Counted from the stretch's first letter, positions 49,363 through 58,626 are shown. The stretch is 64,000 nt of DNA from Streptomyces acidiscabies (GCF_020010905.1 NZ_JAGJBY010000002.1:930001-994000); one strand, 5' to 3'. Translations and numbers: made by a program. Notes: generated by a model not told the origin, from the sequence alone.

Positions 49363-49617
49363 CGCCCCGCCCTCATGCGTGCGCGCGTCGGATCCCCAGC
49401 CTTATGTCGTGACCAGGGTCACTTTCCTTCGACTCTCCGCCGCCGGGGCAGACGTTTGTCCGCGATCGTCTCACTCCTCGTCAATTCGTCTCGAATATCG
49501 GGACGACTGTCGAGATGCGGGACGATCCGATCAACTCGGTCCACTGAATCAACCTCGCAGTCAACACAATCAGCCCGGTCAACCCGACCGGTCCGGTCAA
49601 TCGAGAGGCCCCCACCG
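49363..49617 (+). promoter_or_regulatory. Leader region of the peptide ABC operon with dyads and TCAA-word repeats
   Basis: Between the leader ORF and the binding-protein gene are a palindrome GTGACC-AG-GGTCAC (49409-49422), a weaker 7-bp stem (TCGTCTC/GGGACGA, near 49485-49505), and from about 49540 a series of GTCAA/ATCAA words (as in CGGTCAACC) spaced near nine bases. The RBS of the next gene is GAGAGG. No Rho-independent terminator with a T tract is visible. Confidence 0.5.
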
Positions 49618-51339
49618 ATGCGTCAACCGTCCGTCATAGCCCGCCGCGTGGCCGCGGCGTCCGTCACCCTGGTCGTGGCAGCGGGTGTCGCCGCCTGCGG
49701 GCCGGACGACAACGACGCCAAGGGCTCCTCCGGTGCCGACGCAACGCCGCACAAGGGCGGCACCCTCTCGGTACTCAACGCCAACCCCCAGAAGAACCTG
49801 GACCCGGCCCGCCTCTACACCTCCGGCGGCGGCAACGTGCCGTCCCTCCTCTTCCGCACACTCACCACCCGCAACCGCGAGAACGGCGCCGAGGGCGCGA
49901 AGGTCGTCCCCGACCTCGCCACCGACACCGGCCGTCCCAACAAGGACGCGACCGTGTGGACGTACACCCTCAAGGAGGGCCTCAAGTACGAGGACGGCAC
50001 CGCGATCACGACCGCCGACATCAAGTACGGCATCGAGCGCTCCTTCGCGCCCGAGCTGTCCGGCGGCGCCCCTTACCTGCGGGACTGGCTGGTCGGCGCC
50101 GCCGGCTACCAGGGCCCCTACAAGGACCCCAAGGGCCTCGCGGCGATCGAGACGCCGGACGCGCGGACCATCGTCTTCCACCTGAACAAGCCCGAGGGCG
50201 AGTTCCCCTTCCTGGCGACGCAGACGCAGTTCGCGCCGGTCCCGAAGGCCAAGGACACCGGCACCAAGTACGTCGAGCACCCCGTCTCGTCCGGCCCCTA
50301 CAAGGTCGTCACGAACGAGAACAACGGCGAGCACGTCGTCCTGGACCGCAACCCCAACTGGTCGGCCGCGACGGACGCCGAGCGCAAGGCGTACCCGGAC
50401 AAGATCGACGTACGCTCCGGCCTCGACTCCGCGGTGATCAACCAGCGGCTGTCCGCGTCCCAAGGGGCGGACGCCGCCGCGGTCACCACGGACACCAACC
50501 TCGGCCCGGCCGAACTCGCGAAGGTGACCGGCGACAAGAACCTCGCCTCGCGCGTGGGCACCGGTCACTTCGGCTACACGAACTACATCGCCTTCAACCC
50601 GAAGGTGAAGCCGTTCGACAACCCGAAGGTCCGCCAGGCGATCTCCTACGCCGTCGACCGCTCCTCCGTGATCAACGCGGCCGGCGGCTCCGCGCTCGCC
50701 GAACCCGCCACCACCTACCTGCCGAACCAGAAGTCCTTCGGCTACACGCCGTACGACCTCTTCCCGGCCGGTGCGACGGGCGACGCCGCCAAGGCCAAGG
50801 AACTGCTGAAGGAAGCGGGCTTCCCGAACGGGCTGACCGTCACCCTGACGCACTCCAACGACAAGAACCCCGAGACCGGCCCGGAGATCGCGACCGCGAT
50901 CCAGGACGCGCTCAAGAAGGCCGGCATCACCGTCAAGCTCCAGGGTCTTGAGGACAACGACTACTCCGACACGATCCAGAGCGTGAAGACCGAGCCGGGC
51001 CTCTTCCTCGCCCACTGGGGCGCCGACTGGCCCTCCGGCGGCCCGTTCCTCGCCCCGATCTTCGACGGCCGCCAGATCGTCACGGACGGCGCGAACTTCA
51101 ACTCCGCCCAGCTGAACGACAAGTCGGTCAACGACGAGATCGACGCGATCAACAAGCTGACCGACCTCGACGCCGCCGCCAAGCGCTGGGGCGCCCTCGA
51201 CAAGAAGATCGGCGAGCAGGCGCTGACCGTCCCGCTGTTCCACCCCGTCTACAAGCGGCTCTACGGCAAGGACATCAAGAACGTCGTGATCAGTGACTGG
51301 ACGGGTGTCCTGGACATCTCGCAGGTCGCGGTCAAGTAG
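49618..51339 (+). CDS. Peptide/nickel-type ABC transporter substrate-binding lipoprotein
   Basis: A 573-residue SBP_bac_5 family lipoprotein. The signal peptide ends in lipobox VAAC (GVAACGPDD). The mature fold shows family blocks: GGTLSVLNANPQKNLDPAR, LEGLKYEDGT-like LKEGLKYEDGTAITTADIK, and VRQAISYAVDRSSV. It captures oligopeptides or similar solutes outside the cell and hands them to the two permeases that follow. It is the first structural gene of the operon, under the leader ORF promoter. Confidence 0.95.
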   Translation: MRQPSVIARRVAAASVTLVVAAGVAACGPDDNDAKGSSGADATPHKGGTLSVLNANPQKNLDPARLYTSGGGNVPSLLFRTLTTRNRENGAEGAKVVPDLATDTGRPNKDATVWTYTLKEGLKYEDGTAITTADIKYGIERSFAPELSGGAPYLRDWLVGAAGYQGPYKDPKGLAAIETPDARTIVFHLNKPEGEFPFLATQTQFAPVPKAKDTGTKYVEHPVSSGPYKVVTNENNGEHVVLDRNPNWSAATDAERKAYPDKIDVRSGLDSAVINQRLSASQGADAAAVTTDTNLGPAELAKVTGDKNLASRVGTGHFGYTNYIAFNPKVKPFDNPKVRQAISYAVDRSSVINAAGGSALAEPATTYLPNQKSFGYTPYDLFPAGATGDAAKAKELLKEAGFPNGLTVTLTHSNDKNPETGPEIATAIQDALKKAGITVKLQGLEDNDYSDTIQSVKTEPGLFLAHWGADWPSGGPFLAPIFDGRQIVTDGANFNSAQLNDKSVNDEIDAINKLTDLDAAAKRWGALDKKIGEQALTVPLFHPVYKRLYGKDIKNVVISDWTGVLDISQVAVK

Positions 51340-51375
51340 TCGATACACACAATCAACGACGATCAAGCAATCAAC

Positions 51376-52392
51376 ATGAGTCAGGCACTCCACGCCACCC
51401 AGGCCCCCGGGACGGACACCGCCGTCCCGGGGGCTTCGGGTGCCCGTCAGTTCTGGCGGCGGCTGCGCGCACAGCGTGCCGCCATGGTCGCGGCGGCTGC
51501 CGTCGCCCTGCTGGTCCTGGTCGCGCTCGCCGCGCCCCTCCTCACGGCCCTGGAGGGCCAGGACCCCACCACCTACCACCCCGACCTGGTCGACTCGGCG
51601 CGCGGCGGCGTGCCCGTCGGCTCCTTCGGCGGCATCAGCGCCGACCACTGGTTCGGCGTCGAGCCGCAGACCGGCCGCGACCTGTTCGCCCGCCTCGTCT
51701 ACGGCGCCCGCGTCTCCCTCGGCGTCGCGCTCGCGGCGACCGTCGTCCAGGTCGTCCTCGGTGTCGTCGTCGGCGTCACGGCCGCGCTCGGCAGCCGATG
51801 GGTTGATCAACTGTTGAGCCGGATCACGGACATCATCGTCGCGATGCCGCTGATCATCATGGCGCTGGCCCTGCTGGCCGTCGTACCGGACAGCTTCCCG
51901 CGCCCGGTGCTCGTCTCGTTCGTCATCGGGTTCGTCGCCTGGGGCACGATCGGGAAGATCGCCCGCGCGCAGACGCTCAGCCTGAAGGAGCGCGACTACG
52001 TCGCCGCCGCCCGGCTCAGCGGCTGGAGCACCTGGCGCATCGCGCACCGCGAACTCCTCCCCGGGCTCGCCGCGCCGGTCATCACGTACGCCGCGCTGAT
52101 GGCGCCCGCCAACATCGCCATCGAGGCCGCTCTGTCGTTCCTCGGCGTCGGCGTCAAACCGCCCACCCCCTCCTGGGGACAGATGCTCACCTCCGCCAAC
52201 GTCTGGTACCAGACCGCCCCGCAGTACCTGCTGCTGCCCGCGGGCGCCCTGTTCGTCACGGTGCTGGCCCTCATGGTCCTCGCCGACGGCGTCCGCACCG
52301 CCCTCGACCCGCGCGCGGCATCGCGCCTGCGCGTGGGGACGGGCCGCAAACAGGAGGCGAAGGCCGAGACCACCAAGGGGGTCGAGCAGTGA
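51376..52392 (+). CDS. Peptide ABC transporter permease, DppC/OppC type
   Basis: A 338-residue inner-membrane permease. After an OppC_N-like lead-in and first helix (AAMVAAAAVALLVLVALAAPLL) comes an extracellular segment with HWFGVEPQTGRDLFARLVYG, then five helices. The coupling-helix EAA motif is REDY-like: LKERDYVAAARLSG. The order here, DppC-type before DppB-type, is the reverse of the usual. The stop overlaps the next GTG. Confidence 0.94.
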   Translation: MSQALHATQAPGTDTAVPGASGARQFWRRLRAQRAAMVAAAAVALLVLVALAAPLLTALEGQDPTTYHPDLVDSARGGVPVGSFGGISADHWFGVEPQTGRDLFARLVYGARVSLGVALAATVVQVVLGVVVGVTAALGSRWVDQLLSRITDIIVAMPLIIMALALLAVVPDSFPRPVLVSFVIGFVAWGTIGKIARAQTLSLKERDYVAAARLSGWSTWRIAHRELLPGLAAPVITYAALMAPANIAIEAALSFLGVGVKPPTPSWGQMLTSANVWYQTAPQYLLLPAGALFVTVLALMVLADGVRTALDPRAASRLRVGTGRKQEAKAETTKGVEQ

Positions 52393-53387
52393 ACGGCCTC
52401 ATCGGATTCCTCCTGCGCCGCGCGGTCGGCGTCGTCCTCACGCTGATCGCCCTCTCGGCGGTCATCTACGTGGTCTTCTACGTCACCCCGGGCAACGTCG
52501 CCCAGATCACCTGCGGCCCGCGCTGCTCGCCGGAACAGGTCCGCCAGGTCGCCGAGCAGCTCAAGCTCGACGACCCGCTCTACCTGCGCTACTGGGACTT
52601 CCTCCAGGGCATCGTCGTAGGCCACGACTACTCGACCGGCACCTCTGTCGAGCACTGCTCGGCGCCCTGCCTCGGCATGTCGTACCAGACCGGCCAGCAG
52701 GTCACCCAGACGATCCTCGGCAAGCTCCCGGTCAGCCTGTCGCTGGTGTTCGGCGCGATGGTGCTGTGGCTGATCCTGGGCGTCGGCACGGGCGTGCTGT
52801 CGGTGTGGCGGCGCGGCCGGTTCACCGAGCGCGCGCTGACCGGCGTCACCCTCGCCGGGATCGCCATGCCGGTCTTCGTCATCGGCCTCCTGCTGATGAT
52901 CGTCGTCTGCGGACAGCTCGAACTGCTGCCGTTCCCGCAGTACGTCAACTTCTCCGACGACCCCGAACAGTGGGCGTGGAACCTCCTGCTGCCGTGGCTC
53001 ACCCTCGCGCTCGCGGAGGCCGCCTACTTCGCGCGCCTGACGCGTACGTCGATGCTGGAGACGCTCGCCGAGGACCACATCCGCACCTTCCGTGCGTACG
53101 GCGTTGGCGAGCGGGCGATCATCGGACGGCACGCCCTGCGCGGCGCGCTCGCGCCGGTCATCGCCCTCAACGCCAACGACTTCGGCAGCGCGGTGGGCGG
53201 CGCGGTCCTCATCGAGACACTGTTCGGACTGCCCGGCATCGGCCAGGAGCTGGTCCACGCGGTCAGCGTCGTCGACCTCCCGGTCGTCGTCGGCATGGTC
53301 CTGGTCATCGGGTTCTTCGTGGTTCTCGCCAACGCCGTCGCGGACGTCCTGTACGCGGTGGCCGACCGGAGGGTGGTGCTCGCGTGA
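52389..53387 (+). CDS. Peptide ABC transporter permease, DppB/OppB type
   Basis: A 332-residue permease starting MNGLIGFLLRRAVGVVLTLI. The large loop after helix 1 carries four cysteines (ITCGPRCSPEQ and EHCSAPCLG), unusual for the family and possibly two disulfides outside the cell. The EAA-type coupling motif is in LAEDHIRTFRAYGVGE. Both its ends overlap neighbours by four bases. Confidence 0.94.
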   Translation: MNGLIGFLLRRAVGVVLTLIALSAVIYVVFYVTPGNVAQITCGPRCSPEQVRQVAEQLKLDDPLYLRYWDFLQGIVVGHDYSTGTSVEHCSAPCLGMSYQTGQQVTQTILGKLPVSLSLVFGAMVLWLILGVGTGVLSVWRRGRFTERALTGVTLAGIAMPVFVIGLLLMIVVCGQLELLPFPQYVNFSDDPEQWAWNLLLPWLTLALAEAAYFARLTRTSMLETLAEDHIRTFRAYGVGERAIIGRHALRGALAPVIALNANDFGSAVGGAVLIETLFGLPGIGQELVHAVSVVDLPVVVGMVLVIGFFVVLANAVADVLYAVADRRVVLA

Positions 53388-54976
53388 GCCTCGTGGAAGT
53401 CAGTGACCTCACGGTCGAGTTCGGCGCCCTGAAGGCCGTCGACGGCCTCTCCTTCACCCTCCGGGCGGGCGCTGCGCTCGCTCTGGTCGGCGAATCGGGC
53501 TCCGGCAAGTCCACGGTCGCCTCGGCGCTCCTGGGCCTGCACAGGGGCACTGGAGCGCGTGTGGGAGGCTCCGTGACCGTCGCCGGGACGGCCGTCCAGG
53601 ACGCCTCGGACGACGAGCTGCGGCGGCTGCGCGGCGGGAAGGCGGCGATGGTCTTCCAGGACCCGCTGTCGTCCCTGGACCCGTACTACGCGATCGGCGA
53701 CCAGATCGCCGAGGTGTACCGCGTGCACACGCGTGCCACGAAGCGTGCCGCACGCGCGCGTGCGGTCGAGGTCCTGGAACGCGTAGGCATCCCCGACGCG
53801 GCCCGCCGGTCGCGGTCGCGCCCGCACGAGTTCAGCGGCGGCATGCGCCAGCGCGCGCTCATCGCGATGGCCCTCGCCTGCGAACCGGACCTGCTGATCG
53901 CCGACGAGCCCACCACCGCCCTCGACGTCACCGTCCAAGCCCAGATCCTCGACCTGCTGCACACGCTGCGCGAGGAGACCGGCATGGGCCTCCTGCTGGT
54001 CACCCACGACGTCGGCGTGGCCGCCGAGAGCGTCGACGACGTCCTCGTCATGCGCCACGGCAGGCTCGTCGAGCACGGCACGGTCGGGGACGTCCTCCGC
54101 GCCCCGAAGGACGCGTACACGCGCGAGCTGCTCGGCGCCGTCCCGCGCGTGGACGTACGCCGCACGGTCTCCGGGGCGACCGACGACGTCGTCCTCGAAG
54201 CCACCGGCCTGCGGCGCGAGTTCGGGCGCGGCAAGAAGGCGTTCACGGCCGTCGACGGCGTCTCCCTGACCGTCCGCCGGGGCGAGACCCTCGGGGTCGT
54301 CGGCGAGAGCGGCAGCGGCAAGACCACCCTGGGACGCATGCTGGTGGGCCTCCTGAAGCCCACGGCCGGCGAGATCCGCTACGACGGACACGCGCACACG
54401 CGCGTGGACCCTGCCGTCCAGATGGTCTTCCAGGACCCCGTCTCCTCCCTCAACCCCCGCCGCACCGTGGGCGAGTCGATCGCCGACCCCCTGCGCGCGC
54501 GAGGCGAGAAGGACGAGAAGGCCATCCGCGCGCGGGTGACGGAGCTCCTGGAGCGCGTCGGCCTCGAAGCGGGCCACTACGACCGCTACCCGCACGAGTT
54601 CAGCGGCGGCCAGCGCCAGCGCGTCGGCATCGCCCGCGCGCTGGCCGCCGACCCGCGCGTGATCGTCTGCGACGAACCCGTGTCGGCGCTCGACGTCACC
54701 ACGCAGGCGCAGGTCGTCGCCCTCCTGGCCGAGCTCCAGCGCGAACTGGGCCTCGCGCTCGTCTTCGTCGCCCACGACCTCGCCGTCGTCCGCCAGGTCA
54801 GCGACCGGGTGGCCGTCATGCGGCAGGGCCGGATCGTCGAGGAGGGGCCCGCCGACGAGGTGTACGACGCGCCGCGCGAGGACTACACGAAACAGCTCCT
54901 GGCGGCCGTACCGGCGCTCGATCCGGGCGTCGCCGCGCGCAGGCGCGCCGAACGGCGGGAGCTGGCGGCGGCCTGA
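53384..54976 (+). CDS. Fused dual-ATPase subunit of the peptide ABC importer (DppD-DppF fusion)
   Basis: A 530-residue protein holding two ABC ATPase domains. Domain 1: Walker A GESGSGKST (about 36-44), signature FSGGMRQR, Walker B LLIADEPTTALD. Domain 2: Walker A GESGSGKTT (about 307), signature FSGGQRQR, Walker B VIVCDEPVSALD. Each is followed by an oligopeptide-type C-terminal region (domain 1 ends APKDAYTRELLGAVP, domain 2 APREDYTKQLLAAVP). A single chain thus supplies both ATPases of the importer. Followed by a strong terminator. Confidence 0.95.
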   Translation: MSLVEVSDLTVEFGALKAVDGLSFTLRAGAALALVGESGSGKSTVASALLGLHRGTGARVGGSVTVAGTAVQDASDDELRRLRGGKAAMVFQDPLSSLDPYYAIGDQIAEVYRVHTRATKRAARARAVEVLERVGIPDAARRSRSRPHEFSGGMRQRALIAMALACEPDLLIADEPTTALDVTVQAQILDLLHTLREETGMGLLLVTHDVGVAAESVDDVLVMRHGRLVEHGTVGDVLRAPKDAYTRELLGAVPRVDVRRTVSGATDDVVLEATGLRREFGRGKKAFTAVDGVSLTVRRGETLGVVGESGSGKTTLGRMLVGLLKPTAGEIRYDGHAHTRVDPAVQMVFQDPVSSLNPRRTVGESIADPLRARGEKDEKAIRARVTELLERVGLEAGHYDRYPHEFSGGQRQRVGIARALAADPRVIVCDEPVSALDVTTQAQVVALLAELQRELGLALVFVAHDLAVVRQVSDRVAVMRQGRIVEEGPADEVYDAPREDYTKQLLAAVPALDPGVAARRRAERRELAAA

Positions 54977-54984
54977 GCCGACCG

Positions 54985-55013
54985 AGCGCCCCAGGGTGTC
55001 ACCCTGGGGCGCT
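54985..55013 (+). terminator. Terminator of the peptide ABC operon
   Basis: AGCGCCCCAGGGTG (54985-54998) and CACCCTGGGGCGCT (55000-55013) are fully complementary (tight loop), followed by TTC. Confidence 0.93.
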
Positions 55014-55173
55014 TTCATATGATTTTCGGCCCGTCGGTCGGTGACCGTGTGATCCCTTAGCGCGACAGAACGCGACCCGCACGGGAAAGTTACGACCGTT
55101 CACCCCTTTTGGTGGTGCGACGGACAACCGTCCACCACACCACCGCCTTGTCCGCATACGTTCTTCCCGCTGT

Positions 55174-55197
55174 GAGCCGTCGGGTCAACGACGGCTC
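55174..55197 (+). promoter_or_regulatory. Hairpin just upstream of the glycosyltransferase start
   Basis: GAGCCGTCG (55174-55182) and CGACGGCTC (55189-55197) form a perfect 9-bp stem with a GGTCAA loop, about 27 bases before the GTG at 55225 and directly before the RBS region. It may modulate expression of the operon that follows. Confidence 0.5.
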
Positions 55198-55224
55198 CCT
55201 GAACGGGAGATCGGGGGTGCGCTC

Positions 55225-57129
55225 GTGCGCATCGGACTGCTGACGGAGGGTGGCCGGCCGCATCTGGGCGGTGACGCCGGACTCTGGTGCGACCGGCTCG
55301 TGCGCGGGCTCGGGCAGCACGAGTTCGCCGTCTACACGCTTCACCCCGACGACCCCTGCGACGACGGCATCGTCCACGGCCGCCGCGCACGCGGGCGCTT
55401 CCTGGACGCGTACGGCGAACTGGCCGCCGCCATCTGCTCCGCGTCCCCCTCCACCGCAGAGGCGGACCGTTTCGGCAACGCGCTGTACACACTCGCCGAA
55501 CTCGCCCGCGACGAAGGCGGCCTGCCCGGCGCGCTCCGCTCCGAACGGGCCGTACGCACCCTGGAACGCGCCTGTCGCGCGCCGGGCGCCCGCCCCGCCG
55601 CCCACGAGGCCCGCGTTCCCGACCTGCTCGCCGTCGCGGACCGCCTGGAACGGGCCCTGAGGCCCCTGTCGCTGCCCTGGTACGACGAGGACACCCTCGG
55701 GGCCGTCGACCTCTGCCACGCGGCCTCAGGCGGCGTCGTGGCCCTCCCTGGGCTCCTCGCCGGGCACTTCTTCGGGGTGCCGCTCGTCGTGACGGAGTAC
55801 GGGGTGCGGTTGCGGGCGCAGTACCTCGAGAGCGCGGAGAGCGCGAGGAGTGCGGAGAGCGCGAGGAGTGCGGAGGGGGAGGGGAGTGGGGGAGGCGCGC
55901 GCGAGGGAGACGGTCCTCACCGCGCGGGTGCCCCCGTACGCGCCCTGCTCGCCGCCTTCCACGGGCGGCTCGCCGCCGAGGTGTACCGCGGGGCGGCGCG
56001 GATCACGCCCGGCAACGCGCACGCGCGCCGCTGGCAGGAGCGCTGCGGCGCCGATCCGGCCAAGCTGCGCACCGTCCACCCCGGGCTCGACGCCCGCCCC
56101 TTCGCCGAGGCCGGCGAGGCGCCCGACAGCGCCGACCCGCGCACCCTCGTGTGGGTCGGCCGGATCGAGCCCGCCAAGGACCTGGTCTCCCTCCTGCACG
56201 CCTTCGCCGAGGTCCGCAGGCAGGAGCCCGGCACCCGGCTGTGCGTCGTCGGCACGCCCGCCGACGCCGAGGGCGCCGCCTACCTCGGCCACTGCCGCGC
56301 GCTGGCCGCCCAGCTCTTCCCCGACGAGGCCCCCGGCTCCTACGCCGTCGGCGACAACCCCGTCTCCTTCGAGGAACCCGGCGGACCCGAACTCCCCGGC
56401 GCTGCCGAGGCGTACGCGGCGGGCGCCGTCGTCGTCCTCTCCAGCGTCGTCGAAGGGTTCCCCGACGGGCTCGTCGAGGCCATGCTCTGCGGGCGCGCCA
56501 CGGTCTCCACCGACGTCGGCGCCGTCGTCGAGGCGATAGGCGGCACCGGGCTCGTCGTCCCCCCGCGCAATCCGCGGGCGCTCGCGGAGGCGTGCGTGGC
56601 GCTCCTGCGCGACCCCGAGCGCCGTGCGCGCCTGGGTGCGGCGGCGCGTGCGCGTGCGCTGGAGCTGTTCACCGTCGAGCAGAACGTCGCGGCGTTCGAC
56701 GCGATCTATCTGGACGTCGTGTCCCGGTGCCCCGTCCGGCGTGTCGTGGTCGGCGAGGACGGGGAGCCGATGCCGTTCGGCGTGCCCGCGGAGGCGCATC
56801 TGGCGGGGCGGTGGACGGGGCGCCGGGTGCCGGGGTGGGCGGTTGCGGGGGGCGAGGCGTTCGAGGCGGCTGGGGGTGCCGGTGAGGGCACGGTTGTTGA
56901 AGGCGGGGCCTTCGAGGACGCGGTCTTCGAGGGGGCCGGAGCCGTAGGCGGGGCCGGGGTCTGCGGGGGCGCGAGGGCCGGGGCGCGTGCGGCCGTTCAA
57001 GGGACGGCTGCGGCGCGGGCCGAGGGCACCTCTCGGAGCGACGGGAGCTGCGGGGCGTACGCCGTGCCCGTGGGGGTGGGTTCGGGGCCCGTGTGTACGG
57101 CGGTTTCGGTGGTGGAGGGGGTCCTGTGA
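55225..57129 (+). CDS. PelF-like GT4 glycosyltransferase with N-terminal DUF3492 domain
   Basis: A 634-residue glycosyltransferase. Residues 1 to about 270 are DUF3492-like (MRIGLLTEGGRPHLGGDAGLW, DLCHAASGGVVALPGLL, PLVVTEYGVRLR), the domain seen in PelF. The GT4 catalytic half (about 275-500) has RITPGNAHARRW, WVGRIEPAKDL and the nucleotide-sugar EX7E motif EGFPDGLVE. An 18-base tandem repeat inserts SAESARSAESARSAEGEG after the DUF3492 core. The last about 100 residues are a Gly/Ala-rich tail. It is the first gene of a probable polysaccharide operon; the next gene overlaps its stop by four bases. Confidence 0.9.
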   Translation: MRIGLLTEGGRPHLGGDAGLWCDRLVRGLGQHEFAVYTLHPDDPCDDGIVHGRRARGRFLDAYGELAAAICSASPSTAEADRFGNALYTLAELARDEGGLPGALRSERAVRTLERACRAPGARPAAHEARVPDLLAVADRLERALRPLSLPWYDEDTLGAVDLCHAASGGVVALPGLLAGHFFGVPLVVTEYGVRLRAQYLESAESARSAESARSAEGEGSGGGAREGDGPHRAGAPVRALLAAFHGRLAAEVYRGAARITPGNAHARRWQERCGADPAKLRTVHPGLDARPFAEAGEAPDSADPRTLVWVGRIEPAKDLVSLLHAFAEVRRQEPGTRLCVVGTPADAEGAAYLGHCRALAAQLFPDEAPGSYAVGDNPVSFEEPGGPELPGAAEAYAAGAVVVLSSVVEGFPDGLVEAMLCGRATVSTDVGAVVEAIGGTGLVVPPRNPRALAEACVALLRDPERRARLGAAARARALELFTVEQNVAAFDAIYLDVVSRCPVRRVVVGEDGEPMPFGVPAEAHLAGRWTGRRVPGWAVAGGEAFEAAGGAGEGTVVEGGAFEDAVFEGAGAVGGAGVCGGARAGARAAVQGTAAARAEGTSRSDGSCGAYAVPVGVGSGPVCTAVSVVEGVL

Positions 57130-58385
57130 GCGGGGTGGAAGGGCTCGACCGGCCCGGGACACCGGGGAGTCCGGGAGCGTGGGACGAGCGATCGCTGGAG
57201 TGGACCGGGCGCGCGCCGGGGGAGCCGGGGCGTACGGCGCTGGGCGAGTCTCCGGCGTTGCGCGAAACCGTCGTCGCCACAGGGCCTCGGCGTACCGGCG
57301 TCGACCCCGTCAAGGCACTGCTGCACCGCCACCGGGAGCTGTGCGAACGCGCGGTGGACCCCCTGGAGATCGCCGCAGGACTGGAGGCGCAGGGGTTCAC
57401 CGACCGGGACGCCGCGCGGCTGCGCCACCGGGACGTCTTCTCGCTCGCCGAGGAGATGTACGCGCGCGTGCCGAGGGAGAACACCGCGACAGAGCAGGCG
57501 CCTTCCAAACGCTTGCCCTCACCCGCCCGCCCCGCGTGGGCGCTGCTCAGCCTCCTCCCGGGCGCCCTGTGCGCCGCGACGGTCGCCGGGCTGCACCGCA
57601 CCTCCGGCGCCGAACGGCAGGCCGTCCTCGGCGTGGGCGTCCTCGCCGTCGCCCTCGCGCTGCGCGCCGTACTGCGCCACGGCCCGCTGAGCCCGCGCCG
57701 GCGCCCCCGCCCGGTGCCGCACCGGACCACCTCGGCGACCTGCTGGCTCCTGCTGTACGCCGCTGTCGGCGACGGCTTCCTCGCCGCGACCGTCACCGGG
57801 GGCCCCGACGGCCCGCCCGGACTCACCCCGGACGCCCCCTGGCCGCTGACCCCCGCGCCCCTGCTGACCCTCGCCCTGGCCTGCGCGCCCGCCGCGTACT
57901 GCGCCCACCTCCTCGCCGTCCGCGCGGGCCGCAGGGTGTGCGGCAGTCGAGGCATGGAGGAGTTCGCCAGAGCCGTACGACCGCTGCTGCTCGGCACGGT
58001 CGCCCTGTACACGGCCGCCCTCACGGGCCTCACGGCGCTGTGCGGCGCGCTCCTGGGCGAACCCGCCGAGTACGCGCGCGTGGTCCCCCTCGGCCTGCTC
58101 CTGTTTCTTGCCCGCCTCCTCACGATCCACGGCTTCACGCACGCCCCCGCCGTCGTCCTGTCCGCCGCTGCCGCCGCCCTGGCCCTCGCGCCGGCCACCG
58201 TCCTCGCGGGCCGCCTCCCCGGCTGCGACGCCCTGTCCGTCCCGGTCGACACACTGTTCACCGCCTGGGGCCCCGCCGCGCTCCCCGCCCTCACCGCCAC
58301 GGCCGCCGCCGCGACCCTCCTGATCCACACGGCCCGCACCCTCACGAAGGCATCGGCCCACGCGCGGACGGACCGGCCGTGCTGA
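57126..58385 (+). CDS. Multi-pass membrane protein of the putative polysaccharide locus
   Basis: A 419-residue protein starting at the GTG that overlaps the glycosyltransferase stop, with GGAGGGGG upstream. The N-terminal cytoplasmic part (about 1-130) contains a conserved-looking block (LLHRHRELCERAVDPLEIAA, then FTDRDAARLRHRDVFSLAEE). Seven or eight hydrophobic segments follow. I do not recognise it as PelG or another known flippase or synthase; by position it may transport or anchor the polysaccharide machinery. Confidence 0.8.
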   Translation: MSGVEGLDRPGTPGSPGAWDERSLEWTGRAPGEPGRTALGESPALRETVVATGPRRTGVDPVKALLHRHRELCERAVDPLEIAAGLEAQGFTDRDAARLRHRDVFSLAEEMYARVPRENTATEQAPSKRLPSPARPAWALLSLLPGALCAATVAGLHRTSGAERQAVLGVGVLAVALALRAVLRHGPLSPRRRPRPVPHRTTSATCWLLLYAAVGDGFLAATVTGGPDGPPGLTPDAPWPLTPAPLLTLALACAPAAYCAHLLAVRAGRRVCGSRGMEEFARAVRPLLLGTVALYTAALTGLTALCGALLGEPAEYARVVPLGLLLFLARLLTIHGFTHAPAVVLSAAAAALALAPATVLAGRLPGCDALSVPVDTLFTAWGPAALPALTATAAAATLLIHTARTLTKASAHARTDRPC

Positions 58386-58626
58386 GCGCCCGCCCGGCGA
58401 ACCCGGCACTCGCACGCTGCACCACGGCAGCCGCACCCAACTCCAGCGTTCCGGACGCGTCGTTCCCCTGTCCGCCGTACGGCCGCGCCGGTGTCGGCCG
58501 TGTCATGGCGGCCGGACGGCGTCTCGCCCCCGTGCACGGCCCTCGTCGGCCGCCCCCCACGCGCGTGGCGAGCGCGCCCCACCACCCCGCCGCGGGCAAC
58601 CGCACCACCCTCGAAGGAGAGACCAG

